NCBI RefSeq assembly: GCF_024347075.1
Contig: NZ_AP024900.1
Coordinates: forward strand, 248,001 to 312,000
Origin: Vibrio rarus
GTDB taxonomy: Bacteria > Pseudomonadota > Gammaproteobacteria > Enterobacterales > Vibrionaceae
DNA: 64,000 bases
Direction of reading: 5' to 3'
The position numbers were made by a program, and so were the translations under genes. How positions within the stretch are numbered: position 1 is the first letter of the stretch; every line of letters starts with the position of its first letter. This document shows positions 1-10,416 of this stretch, in pieces. The notes under the pieces are model-generated. The model saw only the letters and a list, made by a program, of their open reading frames with translations, made no database searches and had not been told where the DNA came from.

Positions 1-683
1 GCCTAGAAAGGCACTGGCAACTAGATAGTGGATGGCATCGTACATTGTTTATTCGTTTGCTAAATGAAGATTTCACCCAAGGTGCTCAGGAAGATACTTT
101 TACCATGTTATTGCCCGGTATTTCGTTTTCAAAAACACGTACCAGAGGCGGAGCAATGCCTACTTGGGGGGATAAGCAGTCAGTGACGCTTGAATATGGC
201 GATCCGGCAGTGATTTCTGAAGCGCGCGTATTACGTGTGCTCGGTAGGACGACTTGGATCCGAAGTTACAATAGAAATCACCGTGGCATATTTTATATCG
301 GGGGCGGGGCAAACTTTACGGAATCCGTGTTTGATTTGCCGCCATCTTTGCGTTTCTTTGCTGGTGGTGATAACAATTTACGTGGTTATAAATATGAGTC
401 GATTTCCCCCAAAGACAGTAAAGACAAACTGACGGGCGCTAAGTATATGGCAACCACGAGCCTAGAGTACCAATATCGGGTGTATGGGAATTGGTGGTTG
501 GCGACTTTTGTCGATTATGGTGATGCATGGAATGAAACGCCACAATGGAAAACCGGTACTGGTGTTGGGATTCGCTGGGCTTCACCTGTGGGGCCGGTAA
601 GGCTCGACTTTGCCTTTGGTTTAGATGCTGAAGAGGGGACGGATAAGTTCCAACTTCACTTTGGTTTAGGTCCGGAGTTGTAA
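1..683 (+). CDS. tamA: Translocation and assembly module subunit TamA, C-terminal part
   Basis: The gene is cut by the left edge; the reading frame is open from base 3, so about 227 C-terminal residues are present. It reads as the end of an Omp85/BamA-family 16-strand outer-membrane barrel: alternating aromatic and polar strands, the FFAGGDNNLRGY segment typical of the Omp85 L6 loop (RGY) region, and the terminal GLGPEL that closes TamA barrels. TamA forms the outer-membrane half of the TAM complex, which helps insert some outer-membrane proteins and is linked to lipid transport. Its stop (681-683) overlaps the tamB start by one base (TAATG), so the two subunits are probably translationally coupled. 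The internal TTG at 45 is not a real start, because the frame continues upstream with matching protein. Confidence 0.95.
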   Translation, partial: LERHWQLDSGWHRTLFIRLLNEDFTQGAQEDTFTMLLPGISFSKTRTRGGAMPTWGDKQSVTLEYGDPAVISEARVLRVLGRTTWIRSYNRNHRGIFYIGGGANFTESVFDLPPSLRFFAGGDNNLRGYKYESISPKDSKDKLTGAKYMATTSLEYQYRVYGNWWLATFVDYGDAWNETPQWKTGTGVGIRWASPVGPVRLDFAFGLDAEEGTDKFQLHFGLGPEL

Positions 684-3600
684 TGAAGAAAGAACTACAA
701 CAGAGCAGTGAACAAGCACCACCGGAACCGGTAACCGCAAAAAAACGCCCCTTATGGCGTCGAATATTGTGGACAATTACCCACATATCATTGGGAGTAG
801 TCGCTCTCATCGTATTGATATTACTCTTGCTTTGGGGATTGTTATTTACCAACCCAGGTTTAAATAGCATCTTGTGGAGCGCAGAGAAGGTGGTGCCAGA
901 ATTGACCGTTGACCGCACAGAAGGTGCGCTGTTAACGGATTTTCAGCTGTATGGCATTCATTATGATAACCCTGATCTCTCTGTAGCCTTAAAGGCCAAG
1001 AAATTACAGATGGATATCCAGCTGCGTTGTTTAGCTGAAGTTAGGCTTTGCGTTAAGACTTTGGGTATAGAAGGCGCTAATTTTTCTCTTGCACAATTGC
1101 CTGTTAGTGAAGAACCTGAGCAACCTAGCGAGCCTATTCGCAGTATCTCATTACCTTTTGGTATGGGTGTTAAAGTCGAGCAGCTATATTTAAATAACAT
1201 CCATTTAGATGTGCTTGGAAATAAAGTCGCATGGCGAAAATTTGAAACGGGCGCAGAGATGCGTTTTGGTGCTGTTACTTTAAGTCCTACTCACTTTGAT
1301 GGCGCCAGAATCAGTCTGGCAAAACCGTCTCCAGCCACAGAACCCCAGGTACAGAAAACACAAGTCGCCCCTAACAAGGTGAGCAGTAAAATTGTGTTGC
1401 CAGAAGTATGGATTCCGCTTAATGCGACCATTCAAGACATTACCGTTACCGATTTCAAATTAGCGGAACCTGCGGTGCAAATAGACCGAGTTCATTTAGT
1501 GGCTTCGGCCCAAGGTAACACGGTTAATATTGAACAATTTGATCTTGATACGCCAATGGCAAGCCTGAATTTAGATGGCGAAGCCGAGTTAAAGGGAGAT
1601 TACCCATTAACGGTCAATATAAGTGGCAAAGTAAAACAAACCACTCTTGCAGGGCAAAGCCTCTCTCTAAATGCCAAGGGCAGTGTGGCCAATTTAGAGG
1701 TCAAAGCTGGGTTGAGAGATCTTATCGTTGCCGATATTGATGCTAAGTTGCAACCTTTAGAGCCGACCTTTCCTTTTGATGTTGATCTCAGCAACGCCAA
1801 GGCACAGTGGCCATTGCATGGTAATGCGGATTATAAAGCGCAAATTGACCGATTGCGTAGCAAAGGAACGCTTAACCAATACCTAGTTGAGCTACAGGCT
1901 GCAGCTCAAGGTAAGCAAATTCCAGATATTAAATTGGCGGTGAACGGTGCAGGGGATTTACAGCAAATCCAATTAAAACATATTGATGTGAAAACCTTAA
2001 ATGGCGCAATTAAAGGGAGCGTATTGGCAAATTGGGCCAGCCCCATTAATTGGCAAGCTAAATTAAACTTAGATCATATCCAACCTGGCAGTTACTGGCC
2101 TCAAGCGGAAGGAGATATCAGTGGCAACTTAACCACCACAGGTCGGTTACCTGCAAGCGGAGGTTGGGAGGTTGAACTGCCACATATGGATATTGATGGC
2201 ATTTTCCGCAACTATCCTCTTAACATTAATGGGGTATTGCAGGCGAAGGATGTGAGCGGGAAAGGTGATTTTCGCTTCAATACACCCGGTATCGTGCTTG
2301 CCCATGGGCAGAATAACATTCGAGTTTCGGGGAGTTTAGCTAAAAACTGGAACATAGACACTAAGCTCGATATTCCGGCGATTGATCATACCGTACCGGA
2401 TGTAAGTGGTGCCGCAATTGGATTAATTAAAGTAAGAGGGGCGTTTGCTACGCCAGAAATCATCACGGATTTAACGGCAACGAAAATAGCTTGGCTTGAC
2501 CAGTTGAGTATTGCGTCTATTTCCTTAAAAGGGGACGTGAATCCGTTACCTGCTCCACAAGGAAGTCTCGATCTAGTAGTGAAAGATGTGAATCATCTTG
2601 AGCAAAAAATAAAGAGCAGTGAGTTTAGCTTCAGTGGCTCAGAAAAAGATCATCGAGCATCATTTAACATCGACTCCGATATCGTGCAAGGCGGTCTTAC
2701 AGTTACCGGTAGTTTACAAACTAAAAATGGGCTGAAATGGCAAGGATTGCTGAAAAATGCCAGTTTAACTACGGTGCAAGGTGAATGGCTTATCGATCAT
2801 AGCCCTAAATTATCTTATGACGGCAACACACAAGAAGCCTTTGTAGAAGCACACTGCTGGTTGCAAGCCAATGCTAAGTTATGTCTCGATAAAGACGTTA
2901 AAGCGGGGCAATCAGGAGGGGAAGTGTTTGCTAGTATTCAGCATTTCGACTTTTCTCAAGTGGCTGCTTTGCTACCAAAAGATATTGTATTAGCGGGTCA
3001 GGTGGATGCTAACGTACGGGCTAAGTGGGCAAAAAATCAGTTACCTGAAATAGAAATGAAGGTGGGCTTACCTAAAGGCAGTGTCACTCAGCAATTGAGC
3101 CCTCCACTGGTGGTGGGATGGAACAGTGCCGATTTTAATGCCAGCCTGATTAAGGATGACTTGAAAGCGCATTGGGATATTGACCTCACGGATAATGGTG
3201 CTATGCACGGTAAGGTCAATCTCGACAAGGTATCACAACACAATAAACAAATTGATGCTCGTATTCAGTTGCAAAAAATCACCTTAGATATGTTGTCCCC
3301 ATTATTTGGCGAGTTTAGCAAGGTAAATGCGGATATAAACTCCGATATACAGCTAAAAGGGCCCGTAGATAAACCACAGATATTTGGTGATTTTCGCATT
3401 GAAAATATGCTAGCTACCGGTGATGTCAGCCCCATAGAGGTTACCGGAGGACAAGTGATAGCTAAGTTCTCAGGGTACCAAGGGAACTTAGATGCGAAGG
3501 TGGCAACCCAAGAAGGGGATTTGCTGATGACGGGGGATGGTGATTGGCAACATATGGATAAGTGGCAAGCTAATCTTAATGTCACCGCCGACCAACTGTT

Positions 3601-4522
3601 AGTCGAAGTGCCACCTATGGTTAAGGCGAAAGTAGAACCCAATATTAAAATTGCAGTTACGCCAGGCTTAATTAATGTGCAAGGGGATGTACGTCTACCT
3701 TGGGGAAGAATTACCGTTGAAGAACTTCCTCCTTCGGCTATTTCCGTCTCTTCCGATGAAGTGATTGTTGATAAAAATCTGCAACCGTTAGAGAAAAGCT
3801 CTAAGTTCCCATTCAAGATACAAACCGACATAAAAGTGATCATTGGTAATGATTTCTTGTTAAGTGCTTTTGGTTTGAAAGGCGGTCTTGTGGGTGAGAT
3901 TAATGTATCGCAAAAGAATAATGCTCCGTTTATTCTTGGCGAGGTCAATATCGTAGACGGTAAATACCGCTCCTTTGGACAAGATTTGCTTATTGAAGAG
4001 GGTAAAGTACAGTTTAATGGCCCTGCAGACTTACCCTATCTATCCATTAAAGCCATTCGTAACCCGGATAATACCGAGGATGATGTTATTGCGGGTATTA
4101 AGGTGACCGGTCCTGCCGATGAACCTAATATCGAAGTGTTCTCTGAACCGTCGATGCCACAGGCAAATGCACTATCTTATATATTAAGAGGGCAGGATAT
4201 CGACAGTGACTCAGGGGGCAATGCCATGACCACCGCATTAATTGGCCTGAGTTTGGCGAAAAGTGGCCGAGTTGTGGGTGAGATTGGTGAAGCGTTTGGC
4301 GTTAGTGATTTGCAATTAGATACCGCAGGAAGTGGTGATGATTCACAGGTAACGGTCAGTGGGTACATTTTACCTGGCTTGCAAGTGAAGTATGGCGTAG
4401 GCATCTTTGAGTCAATTGGTGAATTTACCTTCCGCTATCGTTTAATGAAAGATCTCTATCTAGAATTAGTATCAGGAACAGATAGCGCAGTTGATTTGTT
4501 GTACCAGTTTGAGTTTGATTAA
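683..4522 (+). CDS. tamB: Translocation and assembly module inner-membrane subunit TamB
   Basis: This 1279-aa protein is close to the usual TamB length. A charged cytoplasmic stretch (about residues 1-27) is followed by one hydrophobic anchor at about 30-55. After that comes a very long, repetitive beta-rich periplasmic region typical of AsmA/TamB/VPS13-like bridge proteins. The C-terminal 300 or so residues are the conserved TamB (DUF490) domain, including the FNGPADLPYL and SYILRG motifs and a closing hydrophobic beta segment ending in QFEFD. It spans the periplasm from the inner membrane to TamA. It is coupled to tamA by a one-base overlap and followed 21 nt later by ytfP, the same order as in enterobacteria. 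A 227-aa antisense ORF inside it (3265-3948) is a shadow. Confidence 0.95.
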   Translation: MKKELQQSSEQAPPEPVTAKKRPLWRRILWTITHISLGVVALIVLILLLLWGLLFTNPGLNSILWSAEKVVPELTVDRTEGALLTDFQLYGIHYDNPDLSVALKAKKLQMDIQLRCLAEVRLCVKTLGIEGANFSLAQLPVSEEPEQPSEPIRSISLPFGMGVKVEQLYLNNIHLDVLGNKVAWRKFETGAEMRFGAVTLSPTHFDGARISLAKPSPATEPQVQKTQVAPNKVSSKIVLPEVWIPLNATIQDITVTDFKLAEPAVQIDRVHLVASAQGNTVNIEQFDLDTPMASLNLDGEAELKGDYPLTVNISGKVKQTTLAGQSLSLNAKGSVANLEVKAGLRDLIVADIDAKLQPLEPTFPFDVDLSNAKAQWPLHGNADYKAQIDRLRSKGTLNQYLVELQAAAQGKQIPDIKLAVNGAGDLQQIQLKHIDVKTLNGAIKGSVLANWASPINWQAKLNLDHIQPGSYWPQAEGDISGNLTTTGRLPASGGWEVELPHMDIDGIFRNYPLNINGVLQAKDVSGKGDFRFNTPGIVLAHGQNNIRVSGSLAKNWNIDTKLDIPAIDHTVPDVSGAAIGLIKVRGAFATPEIITDLTATKIAWLDQLSIASISLKGDVNPLPAPQGSLDLVVKDVNHLEQKIKSSEFSFSGSEKDHRASFNIDSDIVQGGLTVTGSLQTKNGLKWQGLLKNASLTTVQGEWLIDHSPKLSYDGNTQEAFVEAHCWLQANAKLCLDKDVKAGQSGGEVFASIQHFDFSQVAALLPKDIVLAGQVDANVRAKWAKNQLPEIEMKVGLPKGSVTQQLSPPLVVGWNSADFNASLIKDDLKAHWDIDLTDNGAMHGKVNLDKVSQHNKQIDARIQLQKITLDMLSPLFGEFSKVNADINSDIQLKGPVDKPQIFGDFRIENMLATGDVSPIEVTGGQVIAKFSGYQGNLDAKVATQEGDLLMTGDGDWQHMDKWQANLNVTADQLLVEVPPMVKAKVEPNIKIAVTPGLINVQGDVRLPWGRITVEELPPSAISVSSDEVIVDKNLQPLEKSSKFPFKIQTDIKVIIGNDFLLSAFGLKGGLVGEINVSQKNNAPFILGEVNIVDGKYRSFGQDLLIEEGKVQFNGPADLPYLSIKAIRNPDNTEDDVIAGIKVTGPADEPNIEVFSEPSMPQANALSYILRGQDIDSDSGGNAMTTALIGLSLAKSGRVVGEIGEAFGVSDLQLDTAGSGDDSQVTVSGYILPGLQVKYGVGIFESIGEFTFRYRLMKDLYLELVSGTDSAVDLLYQFEFD

Positions 4523-4543
4523 TGACAGGGAGAAGGTATAGGT

Positions 4544-4888
4544 ATGCAGCATTTGGTTTTTGTTTATGGCTCATTAAGGAAAAATGAGGTGAATCATTAC
4601 TTTTTACAAAAGAGTGAGTTATTAGGCCTGTTTGAAACGCAACCGCAATATGCTTTATACGATTTTGGCACAGTACCCGGTCTTGTTGATGGTCATAGTG
4701 CCATCGTAGGTGAGGTGTATAGGATCACCGACAGCGTATTGGCACAATTGGATGCATTTGAAGATGTGCCTATTGAATATAAAAGAGAAACAATAGAGAC
4801 CACCTTTGGTGAAGCATGGATCTATATTTATCAGGGAACGGAGCCAGGTAAAGCCATAGAATCGGGTGATTGGAATCTGAGAAATTAA
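4544..4888 (+). CDS. ytfP: Gamma-glutamylcyclotransferase-fold protein YtfP
   Basis: A 114-aa protein of the GGCT-like (AIG2/YtfP) family. The N-terminal VYGSLRKNE matches the substrate-loop motif YGSL found in this fold, and the glutamate in DAFEDVP is the candidate acid/base residue (about position 73). Homologues cyclise gamma-glutamyl amines or peptides to 5-oxoproline, but the natural substrate of bacterial YtfP is not settled. It starts at ATG 4544 after a GGGAGAAGG ribosome-binding sequence and lies 21 nt downstream of tamB, so it is probably the third gene of the tamA-tamB-ytfP transcript. Confidence 0.88.
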   Translation: MQHLVFVYGSLRKNEVNHYFLQKSELLGLFETQPQYALYDFGTVPGLVDGHSAIVGEVYRITDSVLAQLDAFEDVPIEYKRETIETTFGEAWIYIYQGTEPGKAIESGDWNLRN

Positions 4889-4935
4889 TTGTAATCAGTC
4901 GGGTACAACATTAACCATAAGACAAGGATGTGTTT

Positions 4936-5451
4936 ATGAAGTGGATGATCACTGTGTTGAGTTGCGCTGTGCTTATGGGCTGTGTGACGAAACCGCAACA
5001 GGTGAACCCTGTACAAAATTTTCAATTACAGCGTTATTTGGGGCAGTGGTATGAAATAGCTCGTTTAGATCACTCTTTTGAGCGCGGCATGACTCAGGTA
5101 ACGGCTGAGTATTCGATGCGAGAGGATGGTGGAGTACGAGTGTTAAACCGTGGCTACAATAGGCAAAGTCAACAATGGAGTGATGCTGAAGGAAAAGCTT
5201 ACTTCGTCAAATCAGAGGATTTAGGTTTTCTAAAAGTCTCTTTCTTTGGGCCTTTTTACGGTTCATACATAGTATTTGAGCTGGAAAAAGACAACTATGA
5301 TTATGCGTTTGTCTCCGGACCGGATCACTCTTATCTATGGTTGTTATCTAGAACGCCTCACGTTAGTGATGAGTTAAAGCAGAAATTTAAAAGCCAAGCT
5401 GGTGAGCTTGGCTTTAATATCAATAACCTAATCTGGGTTGAGCAAGATTAG
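4936..5451 (+). CDS. blc: Outer-membrane lipoprotein lipocalin Blc
   Basis: I place the start at ATG 4936, seven nt after AAGGA; an in-frame GTG at 4930 is too close to that ribosome-binding site. The 171-aa product has a lipoprotein signal with lipobox LMGC, so it is lipidated at about Cys17. The lipocalin signature follows: [16 protein letters not shown] (GxW motif), then the beta-barrel strands with [17 protein letters not shown]. Bacterial lipocalins of the Blc type bind lysophospholipids or fatty acids and are tethered to the outer membrane, often induced by envelope stress. The end overlaps the end of the convergent fbp gene by 4 bp, leaving no room for a separate terminator. Confidence 0.92.
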   Translation: MKWMITVLSCAVLMGCVTKPQQVNPVQNFQLQRYLGQWYEIARLDHSFERGMTQVTAEYSMREDGGVRVLNRGYNRQSQQWSDAEGKAYFVKSEDLGFLKVSFFGPFYGSYIVFELEKDNYDYAFVSGPDHSYLWLLSRTPHVSDELKQKFKSQAGELGFNINNLIWVEQD

Positions 5452-6464
5452 TATTGGTGTTTATTTTGCTCAATGAAACCATGCAAGGTTTCAATCATTG
5501 CATTTGAACCGACAAAAAATGGCACACGTTGGTGTAATTCTGTTGGTTTGATTTCCATGATGCGTTTTTCGCCATCTGTGGCAGTACCGCCCGCTTGCTC
5601 CATCAAGAATGCAATAGGGTTGCATTCGTAAAGAAGACGCAATTTACCTGATGGGTAAGTGCGAGTGCTTGGGTAAAGGAAGATACCGCCCATTAGCAAG
5701 TTTCTGTGAAAGTCAGATACAAGAGAGCCAATGTAGCGAGACGTGTATGGACGGTTCGTTGATGTATCTTCTTCTTGGCAGTACTTAATGTATTTTTTCA
5801 CGCCAAGTGGGAATTTAACGTAGTTACCTTCGTTGATAGAGTAAACTCTACCTTCATTAGGAATCGTCATATTCTCATGAGATAAACAGAATACACCGAT
5901 AGAAGGATCGTATGTAAAGCCGTGAACACCTGCACCTGTAGTGTAAACTAACATAGTAGATGAGCCGTAGATAACATAGCCAGATGCTACCTGCTCAGTC
6001 CCAGGTTGTAGGTAATCTTCTTTTTGAGTTGGCGAACCAACTGGAGAGATACGACGGTAGATAGAGAAAATAGTACCTACAGAAACGTTCACATCAATGT
6101 TGCTTGAGCCATCAAGAGGGTCCATTAGTACAACATATTTCGCGTTTTGGTTGCGAGCATTTGTAAAAGACACTTCTTCGTCTTCTTCTTCACTAGCAAT
6201 ACCACATACTTGGTCGCGAGCTTCTAATGCACTTTTAAAAGTATCATTAGCTAGCACATCAAGTTTTTGCTGTGCTTCACCTTGAATATTTTCAACACCA
6301 GCTGCACCCGCAATATCAACTAAGCCAGCTTTGTTGATTTCACGGTGAACAATCTTAGCCGCAAGACTAATAGAAGAGAGTAATGATGATAATTCACCAC
6401 TAGCCGCAGGGAAGTCATTTTGCTTCTCTACGATAAATTCACCTAACGTTCTTAAATTGGACAT
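5448..6464 (-). CDS. fbp: Fructose-1,6-bisphosphatase, class I
   Basis: This 338-aa enzyme is near the usual class I length of about 332. It hydrolyses fructose 1,6-bisphosphate to fructose 6-phosphate and is the committing step of gluconeogenesis. The metal-binding motifs are intact: the acidic run SEEEDEE at 91-97 and [10 protein letters not shown] at 115-124. The C-terminal half carries the sugar-phosphate-binding region, including [11 protein letters not shown]. It starts at ATG 6462-6464 with GGGGGA-like Shine-Dalgarno sequence upstream (CATGGGGGAT on the plus strand). It is divergent from mpl across a 219-bp AT-rich gap. Its 3' end overlaps blc by 4 bp tail to tail. Confidence 0.97.
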   Translation of the reverse strand: MSNLRTLGEFIVEKQNDFPAASGELSSLLSSISLAAKIVHREINKAGLVDIAGAAGVENIQGEAQQKLDVLANDTFKSALEARDQVCGIASEEEDEEVSFTNARNQNAKYVVLMDPLDGSSNIDVNVSVGTIFSIYRRISPVGSPTQKEDYLQPGTEQVASGYVIYGSSTMLVYTTGAGVHGFTYDPSIGVFCLSHENMTIPNEGRVYSINEGNYVKFPLGVKKYIKYCQEEDTSTNRPYTSRYIGSLVSDFHRNLLMGGIFLYPSTRTYPSGKLRLLYECNPIAFLMEQAGGTATDGEKRIMEIKPTELHQRVPFFVGSNAMIETLHGFIEQNKHQY

Positions 6465-6683
6465 GGGGGATTCCGTTTAATTGTATGACAAGTTCTTTTT
6501 TTAGCCAAATATACAGCACAAACCACATTATCGCACGTAAACTTGCGGATCTATTTCACAGTTTTCTGACTTTCATCACTGGGATTGCTATGGGCTCGAA
6601 TCCATAATCTAGTTAAGATTAAATTATACAGGTCTACCTAAGTATTTATAGATAGGCTTACTGCTGAAAATAATAGGAACATT

Positions 6684-8048
6684 ATGCATATTCATATACT
6701 GGGTATTTGTGGCACCTTCATGGGTGGCGCAGCAGTACTAGCAAAGCAACTTGGGCACAAAGTCACCGGAAGTGATGCCAATGTTTATCCTCCTATGAGC
6801 ACTCTGCTTGAGTCGGAAGGTGTGGATATCATTCAAGGCTACGATCCTAAGCAGTTGGAGCCTCGCCCCGACTTGGTTGTTATTGGTAATGCAATGAGTC
6901 GTGGTAACCCTTGCGTCGAATATGTATTGGATAACAATCTACGTTACACCTCAGGGCCACAATGGCTACAAGAGTTCTTACTTCATGATCGTTGGGTGCT
7001 GGCTGTTGCAGGGACTCATGGGAAAACGACCACCGCGAGTATGGTGTCGTGGATATTAGAGGCATGTGATTATAAGCCAGGGTTTTTAGTAGGAGGCGTA
7101 CTAGGCAACTTTGGACAGTCAGCGCGCTTAGGCGAAAGTATGTTCTTTGTGGTTGAAGCCGATGAATACGACAGTGCCTTTTTTGATAAACGCTCTAAGT
7201 TCGTACACTATCATCCTCGCACACTGGTGATGAATAACCTTGAGTTTGATCATGCTGATATTTTTGATGACCTAGAGGCGATAAAGCGTCAGTTTCATCA
7301 TTTAGTTAGAACCGTTCCGGGTAATGGCCGCATTTTTTCTCCGTCGGATGACGAAGCATTAAATGATGTGCTAGCGCGTGGTTGTTGGAGTGAAACAGAG
7401 TTTTCTCACAAAGATTGGCAGGCGAAAAAGCAGCAAGTGGATGGCAGTCATTTTGATGTTTATTTTGCTCAGCAAAAAGTGGGTGAAGTGAAATGGGATT
7501 TAGTCGGTGATCACAATGTGAATAATGCTCTCATGGCGATTGCAGCAGCACGTCATGTTGGTGTTGTGCCTGATCTAGCCTGTGAGGCACTAGGGCGCTT
7601 TATTAATACTAAGCGTCGTCTTGAGTTGAAAGGGGAAGTGGGGGGGGTTGCTATTTATGATGACTTTGCCCACCACCCAACCGCGATTGAACTGACTTTA
7701 GGAGGTTTGCGTAATAAAGTCGGTAAGCAAAGAATATTGGCAGTATTAGAACCAAGATCAAGCACCATGAAAATGGGGGTTCATAAAGAAACTCTAGCGG
7801 CCTCTTTAGCGGTGGCAGATAAAGTCTATCTTTATCAGCCGGATAATATAGATTGGTCAGTGGATGATGTTGCTCAGCAATGTTGTCAAGAGACGTTCAC
7901 TGCAACATCAGTAGATGACATTGTGAAAACTCTGGTGAAAGAGTCTCGTACTGGTGATCAAATACTCATCATGAGTAATGGCGGTTTTGCAGGCATCCAT
8001 AATAAACTTTTACAAGCACTACAGGCAGCAGAGAAAATATGCAGCTAA
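6684..8048 (+). CDS. mpl: UDP-MurNAc:L-Ala-gamma-D-Glu-meso-Dap ligase Mpl
   Basis: A 454-aa Mur-ligase-family enzyme that attaches the recycled murein tripeptide (L-Ala-D-Glu-meso-Dap) to UDP-N-acetylmuramate in the cytoplasm. The N-terminal Rossmann motif GICGTFMGG (8-16) binds UDP-MurNAc. The ATP-binding loop GTHGKTT lies at 110-116, and [18 protein letters not shown] is the Mpl/MurC central motif. The later [11 protein letters not shown] motif is also characteristic of MurC and Mpl. The NMRSKF-type phrase and the length separate it from MurC. It overlaps ubiX by 10 bp, so the two genes are probably co-transcribed. Confidence 0.95.
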   Translation: MHIHILGICGTFMGGAAVLAKQLGHKVTGSDANVYPPMSTLLESEGVDIIQGYDPKQLEPRPDLVVIGNAMSRGNPCVEYVLDNNLRYTSGPQWLQEFLLHDRWVLAVAGTHGKTTTASMVSWILEACDYKPGFLVGGVLGNFGQSARLGESMFFVVEADEYDSAFFDKRSKFVHYHPRTLVMNNLEFDHADIFDDLEAIKRQFHHLVRTVPGNGRIFSPSDDEALNDVLARGCWSETEFSHKDWQAKKQQVDGSHFDVYFAQQKVGEVKWDLVGDHNVNNALMAIAAARHVGVVPDLACEALGRFINTKRRLELKGEVGGVAIYDDFAHHPTAIELTLGGLRNKVGKQRILAVLEPRSSTMKMGVHKETLAASLAVADKVYLYQPDNIDWSVDDVAQQCCQETFTATSVDDIVKTLVKESRTGDQILIMSNGGFAGIHNKLLQALQAAEKICS

Positions 8049-8668
8049 ATCCGCGACAAAAAAGCATTACCTTAGCTATGACGGGAGCATCGGGTGCTCC
8101 CTATGGTTTGGCACTACTAAAAAAGCTGTTAGAGGCGCAATACCAAGTGTATTTCTTAGTGTCTTCGGCGGCCAGAGTCGTACTGGCCACAGAGCATAAC
8201 CTTAAACTGCCTAGTGGACCGGATGCGATAAAACGTGCGTTAGTGGAGCATTTAGGTTGTGATGATTCACAGCTGGTGGTATGTGGAAAAGAGGACTGGT
8301 TCTCTCCTGTGGCTTCAGGATCGGCTGCACCTAAGCAGATGGTTGTTTGTCCTTGCTCGGCGGGAAGCTTGGCTTCCATCGCTCATGGTATTTCAGATAA
8401 CCTTATTGAGCGCGCAGCGGATGTGGTCCTCAAAGAGCGTGGGCAGTTGATTTTGGTGGTGCGTGAAACGCCATTTTCCACATTACACTTAGAAAACATG
8501 CTTAAATTGTCAAAAATGGGTGCTACGATCATGCCCGCCGCACCGGGCTTTTATCATCAGCCACAATCTATTGAGGACTTGGTTGACTTTATGGTAGCGA
8601 GAGTACTTGACCATATAGGGGTCAAACAAAGTTTAGTACAACCTTGGGGCTATGATAGGCGTCAGTAG
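8039..8668 (+). CDS. ubiX: Flavin prenyltransferase UbiX
   Basis: A 209-aa protein of the UbiX/Pad1 flavoprotein family. It makes prenylated FMN, the cofactor for the UbiD decarboxylase in ubiquinone synthesis. The N-terminal [17 protein letters not shown] motif is the FMN/dimethylallyl-phosphate binding loop. The [26 protein letters not shown] segment and the [17 protein letters not shown] motif are also typical. The start ATG at 8039 lies inside the end of mpl (10-bp overlap), consistent with translational coupling. No ubiD is in the window. Confidence 0.94.
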   Translation: MQLNPRQKSITLAMTGASGAPYGLALLKKLLEAQYQVYFLVSSAARVVLATEHNLKLPSGPDAIKRALVEHLGCDDSQLVVCGKEDWFSPVASGSAAPKQMVVCPCSAGSLASIAHGISDNLIERAADVVLKERGQLILVVRETPFSTLHLENMLKLSKMGATIMPAAPGFYHQPQSIEDLVDFMVARVLDHIGVKQSLVQPWGYDRRQ

Positions 8669-8681
8669 GGTTGAGTCGATG

Positions 8682-8711
8682 CACAACGCCAACGTACAGG
8701 CTGGCGTTGTG
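8682..8711. terminator. Inverted repeat between convergent ubiX and phoH-like gene
   Basis: A perfect 10-bp stem, CACAACGCCA (8682-8691) and TGGCGTTGTG (8702-8711), encloses a 10-nt loop. It lies between two convergent genes, as expected for a shared terminator. The T-tracts on either side are short (ACTTTCAT), so it may instead act as a 3'-end stabilising stem. Confidence 0.5.
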
Positions 8712-8742
8712 ACTTTCATGAATTGTGACTCAATATACCTAC

Positions 8743-10119
8743 TTACAAATTTTCTTCTGCAAACTCAGCTAAGCGACTGCGTACGACACCATTTAAGTGC
8801 ACATTTGCAGAGCCTTCAAAGTGTTTAAAGCGTTCGACCATATAAGTGAGTCCAGATGTCACCGGGGTTAAATAAGGTGAATCTATCTGCGCCAAATTAC
8901 CGGAGCAAACGATTTTAGTACCTTCACCGCATCGAGTGATGATGGTCTTTATTTGTGACGCGGTGAGGTTTTGACACTCATCAAGCAATACAAATGCATT
9001 TTGTATGGAGCGACCCCGCATAAAATTGATGGATTTGAACTGAATATTGGCTTTATCACAGATATAGCGCAATGAACCTTCGGTACAGTGATCATTTTTA
9101 TGTAGTGCTTCTAACGTATCGGTGACCGCAGCAAGCCAAGGGAGCATTTTCTCTTCTTCATTGCCGGGTAAAAAGCCGATGGACTCACCAATATCTGGTG
9201 TGTTACGTGTGACGATGATTTTATCAAACATGTTCATTTCTACGGACTGCTCTAGGGCGGCAGCCATTGCCAGCAAGGTCTTGCCACTTCCTGCCGCACC
9301 AGTAAGAATAACCAGGTCAATATCGGGGTCCATTAGTGCATCCATCGCCATCCCCTGATAAATATTCTTCGGTTTGATATCCCAAGCGCGGCGATTCATC
9401 ATCTTGTCTCGACTTAAATCTTTTAAGGTAACGGATTCAGAATTTAAGTCAGAGACTCTAGCGGCAAAGTCGCTATCAGAATCAAGGATGTATTGGTTTA
9501 TGTAGGCTTGCTCAAGGTGAGATTGATGGATTAAATGGTGCGCTTTTCCCGCCAGAGCGATGGAGTTTACCTCACTAATGGTATCCCAAAATGTTCCCTC
9601 ATATTGAACGAAGCCTTTGGTGAGATACTGAACATCATCAATGAGTTGATCGGTACGATAGTCCTCAACATGGCGAACTCCGGCTCCTTTTGCCCGTAAG
9701 CGCATATTGATGTCTTTCGTTACTAACACTACCTCTCGAGGTGAGCGCTTATTTTGTAGATGGATGACGGCATTTAAAATCCGGTTATCCCCCGCTTTGT
9801 CAGCAAAGGCTTTAACGGTTTCCTGTAGCTCAAAGTCAGCCAAAATGGATAAAGTTCCCGTCGAATGAGAGTCATTGTTAAAGCGTATTCCTTCTGATAT
9901 TTGATCTGGGGTCGCTTCACGAAAAATATCCTCTAAGGTCCGAATCGCCACACGGGCATCACGAGCCACATCGCGCTTGCTGTCTTTGATTCTATCGAGC
10001 TCCTCTAATACGGTCATAGGAATGACCACGTCGTGTTCGTGAAAGGAAAAAATAGCGTGAGGTTCGTGCAGTAGGATATTGGTGTCGAGTACAAAAATCT
10101 TGCGTTCGCTATCACTCAT
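8743..10119 (-). CDS. PIN domain-PhoH ATPase fusion (PhoH2-like)
   Basis: This 458-aa protein has an N-terminal PIN nuclease domain (about 8-150). The first catalytic Asp is in VLDTNILLH, and further acidic residues are in LEELD and in the GDNR region. It is followed by a C-terminal PhoH-type P-loop ATPase with Walker A GAAGSGKT at 274-281 and Walker B in FVLLDECQNL. Proteins of this architecture are called PhoH2 or YlaK and are RNA helicase/ribonuclease candidates. The physiological target in vibrios is unknown. It is transcribed alone, convergent with ubiX and divergent from rapA across about 300 bp. The start ATG is preceded by AAAGGAGACGCTT, a strong ribosome-binding site. Confidence 0.92.
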   Translation of the reverse strand: MSDSERKIFVLDTNILLHEPHAIFSFHEHDVVIPMTVLEELDRIKDSKRDVARDARVAIRTLEDIFREATPDQISEGIRFNNDSHSTGTLSILADFELQETVKAFADKAGDNRILNAVIHLQNKRSPREVVLVTKDINMRLRAKGAGVRHVEDYRTDQLIDDVQYLTKGFVQYEGTFWDTISEVNSIALAGKAHHLIHQSHLEQAYINQYILDSDSDFAARVSDLNSESVTLKDLSRDKMMNRRAWDIKPKNIYQGMAMDALMDPDIDLVILTGAAGSGKTLLAMAAALEQSVEMNMFDKIIVTRNTPDIGESIGFLPGNEEEKMLPWLAAVTDTLEALHKNDHCTEGSLRYICDKANIQFKSINFMRGRSIQNAFVLLDECQNLTASQIKTIITRCGEGTKIVCSGNLAQIDSPYLTPVTSGLTYMVERFKHFEGSANVHLNGVVRSRLAEFAEENL

Positions 10120-10416
10120 AAGCGTCTCCTTTGCTTATTTGATACGTGTATCCAAGCGATCTCAAAACTCAGCATGTCCGCTGACGAAGAGAGTTCCATT
10201 GGAAATTGATAACCCCTTCTATTTTGAGTCTAGTTTGATTTCAATTGTTTGACAGTTTGATTGCACAATTTATACCAAGCAAAAGTAAGGTTTTACGTGC
10301 TCAAAATCGGTCAATGTACTATTATTACGCCCTTTTTCTCATCGGAAACTTAGCCAAGTTTGCGCGGTTTTCTTCTACTATTGTTAGAGTCAAATTTACA
10401 AAAGGGTTTTAGCTTA

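Noticed and set aside
439..918. 159-aa ORF on the minus strand across the tamA-tamB junction
   Set aside because: Antisense shadow of two confident genes with no family features.
3265..3948. 227-aa ORF antisense to tamB
   Set aside because: It lies entirely inside a well-supported conserved gene, has no recognisable domain, and its composition mirrors the opposite strand.
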